Assembly (NCBI GenBank): GCA_030655315.1
Contig: JAURVT010000035.1
Coordinates: forward strand, 1 to 64,000
Origin: Nocardioidaceae bacterium
GTDB taxonomy: Bacteria > Actinomycetota > Actinomycetes > Propionibacteriales > Nocardioidaceae
Direction of reading: 5' to 3'
Length of the DNA: 64,000 bases
Both the position numbers and the translations under genes were made by a program. The notes under the pieces were generated by a model. It had not been told where the DNA came from and did not search any database. It was given only the letters and a program-made list of their open reading frames with translations. Positions 60,958 to 64,000 of the stretch are shown here, piece by piece. The first letter of the stretch is position 1. Each line of letters starts with the position of its first letter.

Positions 60958-62877
60958 ATGGACACCACGCAGGACCAGGCGCTCGGGCTGCGACTCCGCG
61001 ACGCGCTCGACGGACGCTGGCACGACATCAAGGCGCAGTCGCGTCGCGAGCTCGCCGAGGCGGAGCTCCTCACGGACCCGCTGATGGACTCCGCCACCGC
61101 CCGCGCCACCGTGCTCGAGCAGATGAAGGTGCTCGTCGACACCGGCACCCCGGCGATGGGCTTCGCCGTGGACCACGGCGGCAGCGGTGACGTCGGCGCG
61201 TCCGTGACGGCGTTCGAGATGCTCGCCTACGCCGACCTCTCGCTGATGGTCAAGGCCGGCGTGCAGTGGGGCCTGTTCGGCGGGGCGATCGAGAACCTCG
61301 GCACCGAGCGCCACCACCGGGCCTACATCAAGCGCCTGATCGACCTCGACCTGCTCGGCTGCTTCGCGATGACCGAGACCGGGCACGGCAGCAACGTCCA
61401 GGAGCTCGAGACCACCGCGACGTACGACCCGGACACCCAGGAGTTCGTGCTCCACACCCCCACCGCCTCGGCCCGCAAGGACTACATCGGCGGGGCCGGC
61501 CAGCACGCCACGGTCGCCGCGGTGTTCGCCCAGCTGGTCACGGCGGGCGAGACGCACGGCGTCCACTGCTTCGTGGTGCCGATCCGCGACGACGAGGGCG
61601 CGGACCTGCCCGGCGTCACCACCTCGGACTGCGGGGCCAAGGCCGGGCTCGCCGGCGTCGACAACGGCCGGCTCGTGTTCGACCGGGTCCGCGTGCCGCG
61701 CGACAACCTGCTCAACCGCTACGCCGACGTCGACGAGGACGGCACCTACCGCTCGTCCATCGAGAACGCCAACCGCCGCTTCTTCACGATGCTCGGCACC
61801 CTGATCCGTGGACGCGTCAGCGTCGGTGGCGCCGGTGGTGCCGCCGCCCGGGTGGGCCTGTCGATCGCGGTCCGCTACGCGCTGCAGCGTCGCCAGTTCG
61901 GGGCGCCGGGCAGCGACGAGGAGGTGCTCCTGATGGACTACCTGCTCCACCAGCGCCGTCTCCTGCCGCTCGTCGCGCGGTCCTACGCGCTACAGCTCGC
62001 CCAGAACGAGCTGGTGGGGGCGATGCACGACGTGCAGAGCGCCGACGAGGTGGACGAGCTCGCCCAGCGCGAGCTCGAGGGACGCGCCGCGGGGCTCAAG
62101 GCCGCCAACACCTGGCACGCGACCCGGGCCATCCAGGAGGCCCGCGAGGCCTGCGGCGGCGCCGGCTACCTCGCCGAGAACCGGCTCGTGCTCCTCAAGG
62201 CCGACACCGACGTGTTCACCACCTTCGAGGGCGACAACCACGTCCTCACCCAGCTCGTGGCCAAGGAGCTGCTCACGGCCTACGCCGACGAGGTGCGCGG
62301 CCTCGACCCGCTCGGGATGGTGCGGTTCGCCACCCGGACCATCGCCGACGTGGTCGTCGAGCGCACCGCCGCGCAGAGCCTGATCCAGCGCCTCGTCGAC
62401 GCCTCGCCGCTGGGCGACGACGCCGACCTGCTGTCGCGAGGCACCCAGCTGAGCCTGTTCGAGGACCGCGAGAAGCACCTGCTGGAGACCGTCGCCCGTC
62501 GGCTGCAGCGGGCCCGCAAGGACGGCGCGGACGCGTTCGCGATCTTCAACGCCGCGCAGGACCACGTCGTCGCCGTCGGCACCGCGCACGTCGATCGCGT
62601 GGTGCTCGAGGCGTTCGTCGCGGGCATCGACGCCACCGCCGACCCCGAGGCCAAGGCCCTGCTGGGCAAGGTCTGCGACCTCTACGCGCTGTCGGTGCTC
62701 GAGGCCGACCGGGCCTGGTTCATCGAGCACAAGCGGCTGACGGTGTCGCGGGCCAAGGAGATCCCCTCGCTGGTCAACCAGCTGTGCCGCGAGCTCCGGC
62801 CGCACGCCCTCACCCTCGTCGAGGGTCTCGGCGTGCCCGAGTCGATGCTCGGCGCCGCCATGCTGCACGACGCCTGA
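60958..62877 (+). CDS. acyl-CoA dehydrogenase / acyl-CoA oxidase-like flavoprotein
   Basis: A 639-residue FAD enzyme for the first step of fatty-acid beta-oxidation. It has FAMTETGHGSNVQELETTAT, RKDYIGGAGQHATVAAVFAQ, the RRQFGAP segment, EACGGAGYLAENRLVLLKAD and VFTTFEGDNHVLTQL, and a C-terminal extension of about 170 residues like acyl-CoA oxidases. Length and the extension make it closer to the ACOX-like ACAD group than to the short 380-residue enzymes. ATG 60958 has TAACAT 6 nt upstream and no good Shine-Dalgarno sequence. It stands alone, with a hairpin behind it. Confidence 0.92.
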   Translation: MDTTQDQALGLRLRDALDGRWHDIKAQSRRELAEAELLTDPLMDSATARATVLEQMKVLVDTGTPAMGFAVDHGGSGDVGASVTAFEMLAYADLSLMVKAGVQWGLFGGAIENLGTERHHRAYIKRLIDLDLLGCFAMTETGHGSNVQELETTATYDPDTQEFVLHTPTASARKDYIGGAGQHATVAAVFAQLVTAGETHGVHCFVVPIRDDEGADLPGVTTSDCGAKAGLAGVDNGRLVFDRVRVPRDNLLNRYADVDEDGTYRSSIENANRRFFTMLGTLIRGRVSVGGAGGAAARVGLSIAVRYALQRRQFGAPGSDEEVLLMDYLLHQRRLLPLVARSYALQLAQNELVGAMHDVQSADEVDELAQRELEGRAAGLKAANTWHATRAIQEAREACGGAGYLAENRLVLLKADTDVFTTFEGDNHVLTQLVAKELLTAYADEVRGLDPLGMVRFATRTIADVVVERTAAQSLIQRLVDASPLGDDADLLSRGTQLSLFEDREKHLLETVARRLQRARKDGADAFAIFNAAQDHVVAVGTAHVDRVVLEAFVAGIDATADPEAKALLGKVCDLYALSVLEADRAWFIEHKRLTVSRAKEIPSLVNQLCRELRPHALTLVEGLGVPESMLGAAMLHDA

Positions 62878-62888
62878 CGCAGACCGAA

Positions 62889-62924
62889 CGGTGGCTCAGC
62901 GGCCCGGAGGACGCTGAGCCACCG
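62889..62924. terminator. hairpin between acyl-CoA dehydrogenase and ndh (element G)
   Basis: CGGTGGCTCAGC (62889-62900) pairs perfectly with 62913-62924. The right side continues into CACCGACAGC, the shared end of elements A-C, but the left side does not complement that part. It lies between convergent genes and is a likely bidirectional terminator. Confidence 0.6.
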
Positions 62925-62932
62925 ACAGCTCG

Positions 62933-64000
62933 TCAGGAGTGGCCGGTGGATGCGCCGGTGCGTGATCCCTCGGCGTCGGCGCCGAGGTCGAGCTGCGGGT
63001 CGGGCACGCGGACGTCGGCGTCGCCCTCGCCGCCCTCGGAGATCCGCTCGCCCTCGTGGTCGGGGTGGAGGTCGTCGGCGGCGGCCGGGCCGCCCTCGCC
63101 ACCGTCGCGCTCGCGGGCCGGCTCGTCGAGCTCGCCGGCCTCGCCACCGGTGATGGCCGGCCCGGGCTCGCGGCGGCGCAGCGCGACCGGAGGCGTCTCG
63201 CCCACGATCGCGTTGGTGCTCTTGGTCAGGTACTTCACCGTGAGGTTGATCAGGGTGTTGAGGCGGTTGCGGTTGCCCAGCAGCGTCAGGATGTGGATCG
63301 CGATCCAGATCACCCAGGCGAGGAAGCCGGTCAGGCGCGGGCCGTGCGCGATGTCGGCGACCGCCGAGCTGCGCCCGATGGTGGCCATCGTGCCCTTGTC
63401 GCCGTACTTGAACGGCTTGTGCTCCTGGCCCTTGAGGTCGGCCCGGATCACCTTGGCGACGTACTTGCCGCCCTGCAGCGCGGGCTGCGCGAGCTGCGGG
63501 AGGGCGCGGTCGCCGTCCTCGACGCCGATGTCGCCGACGGCGAACACGCGCGAGAGGCCCTGCACGCGCAGGTGGTCGTCGATCATGATGCGACCGCCGC
63601 GGCCCTGCGGGACGCCCCAGTCCTTGACGACGGGGTGCGCGGTGACGCCGGTGGCCCAGATGACGATGCCCGCGGGCAGGAACTCGTCGTCGCCCACGAC
63701 GACGCCGTCGTCGCGGACCTCCTTGACGCCCGTGTTGAGGCGCAGGTCGACGTCGCGCTTCTCGAGCGACTTCTTGGCGTAGTCGCGCAGCTTGGGCGCG
63801 AACGGCGCGAGGACGAACGGCGCCTGCTCGACCAGCGTGATGTGCGTGCGCTTGCGGTCCAGCTCGGGGTAGGTCGTCGCCATGTCCTTGTTGCGCAGCT
63901 CGGCGAAGGCGCCGGCGGTCTCGACGCCGGTGGCGCCGCCGCCGACGACGACGATGCGCAGGTCGCGGTCCTGGCCGTTGACCGCCGCGTCCTCGAGGTT
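62933..64000 (-). CDS. ndh: type II NADH dehydrogenase (5' end cut by window)
   Basis: Membrane-associated FAD enzyme passing electrons from NADH to quinone without proton pumping. The visible 355 C-terminal residues include the NADH Rossmann motif RIVVVGGGATGVETAGAFAE, VIWATGVTAHPVV, the FAD-closing ROV motif RVFAVGDIGV and a C-terminal membrane-interacting segment (FLAWVIWIAIHILTLLGNRN). A disordered Glu/Gly/Asp-rich tail of about 75 residues follows, longer than usual. The N-terminal FAD-binding motif lies past position 64000. It is convergent with the acyl-CoA dehydrogenase, which feeds electrons to the same quinone pool via other carriers. Confidence 0.9.
   Translation of the reverse strand, partial: NLEDAAVNGQDRDLRIVVVGGGATGVETAGAFAELRNKDMATTYPELDRKRTHITLVEQAPFVLAPFAPKLRDYAKKSLEKRDVDLRLNTGVKEVRDDGVVVGDDEFLPAGIVIWATGVTAHPVVKDWGVPQGRGGRIMIDDHLRVQGLSRVFAVGDIGVEDGDRALPQLAQPALQGGKYVAKVIRADLKGQEHKPFKYGDKGTMATIGRSSAVADIAHGPRLTGFLAWVIWIAIHILTLLGNRNRLNTLINLTVKYLTKSTNAIVGETPPVALRRREPGPAITGGEAGELDEPARERDGGEGGPAAADDLHPDHEGERISEGGEGDADVRVPDPQLDLGADAEGSRTGASTGHS

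Overview
The window is very GC-rich, densely coded DNA with many GTG starts, 4-bp stop/start overlaps and no tRNA, rRNA, phage or insertion-sequence genes. Gene content (tilS-hpt-ftsH-folE-folP order, DUF2342 metalloprotease, DUF222/HNH protein with a TCGA..TCGA-type SOS box, IdeR-type iron box, aerobic cobalamin genes in the actinobacterial CobIJ/ChlID/CbtAB form) indicates an actinobacterial chromosome. A member of the Nocardioidaceae is my best guess, by inference only.

Layout. 1-8.4 kb: folate and housekeeping genes (folP, folE, ftsH, hpt, tilS, DUF2342 metalloprotease, dacB, ppa). 8.5-22.6 kb: a 22-bp tandem repeat, a secreted NlpC/P60 peptidase, a PQQ-type sugar dehydrogenase, phosphoglucomutase, a TetR-controlled Baeyer-Villiger-type monooxygenase with a quinone-reductase-like enzyme, a glutamine-synthetase-like enzyme translationally coupled to a C39-like papain-fold protein, an XRE regulator divergent from a methionine aminopeptidase, and a frameshifted SOS-box-controlled HNH gene. 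22.7-52.0 kb: an almost complete aerobic cobalamin locus (cobF, cobN, cobG, cobH, cobIJ, cobM, cobL, bluB, chlID, cobO, cobB-cobC fusion, cobA, cbtB, cbtA, cobT, cobS, cobU, cbiB, cobK, cobQ). It has three cobalamin riboswitches and is interrupted by a secreted HAD phosphatase, an iron-box-controlled lipoprotein and a few unrelated genes. 52.1-64 kb: a DtxR-family regulator with a 41-residue membrane microprotein, a secreted PKD-containing phosphoesterase, a TetR-MMPL efflux pair, a sirtuin, an acyl-CoA dehydrogenase and a type II NADH dehydrogenase (cut by the window end).

How it works together. The cobalamin genes would take uroporphyrinogen III through the oxygen-dependent ring contraction to adenosylcobalamin, make the lower ligand with BluB and import cobalt with CbtAB. 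Riboswitches sit ahead of cobN-cobF, bluB-chlID-cobO-cobBC-cobA and cbtB-cbtA-cobT-cobS, while cobG-cobH-cobIJ, cobL-cobM, cbiB and cobQ-cobK have none that I can see. The only weak link is CobG, which lacks the C-terminal cysteine cluster expected for its iron-sulfur/siroheme chemistry.

Two features run through the whole window. First, at least sixteen genes have a TANNNT hexamer 6-8 nt upstream of their start codon, the spacing of leaderless transcripts. Second, many gene boundaries carry long inverted repeats, several sharing a CTGTCGG/CCGACAG end, or 22-bp tandem units. These intergenic elements are the part of the window least explained by known genes.
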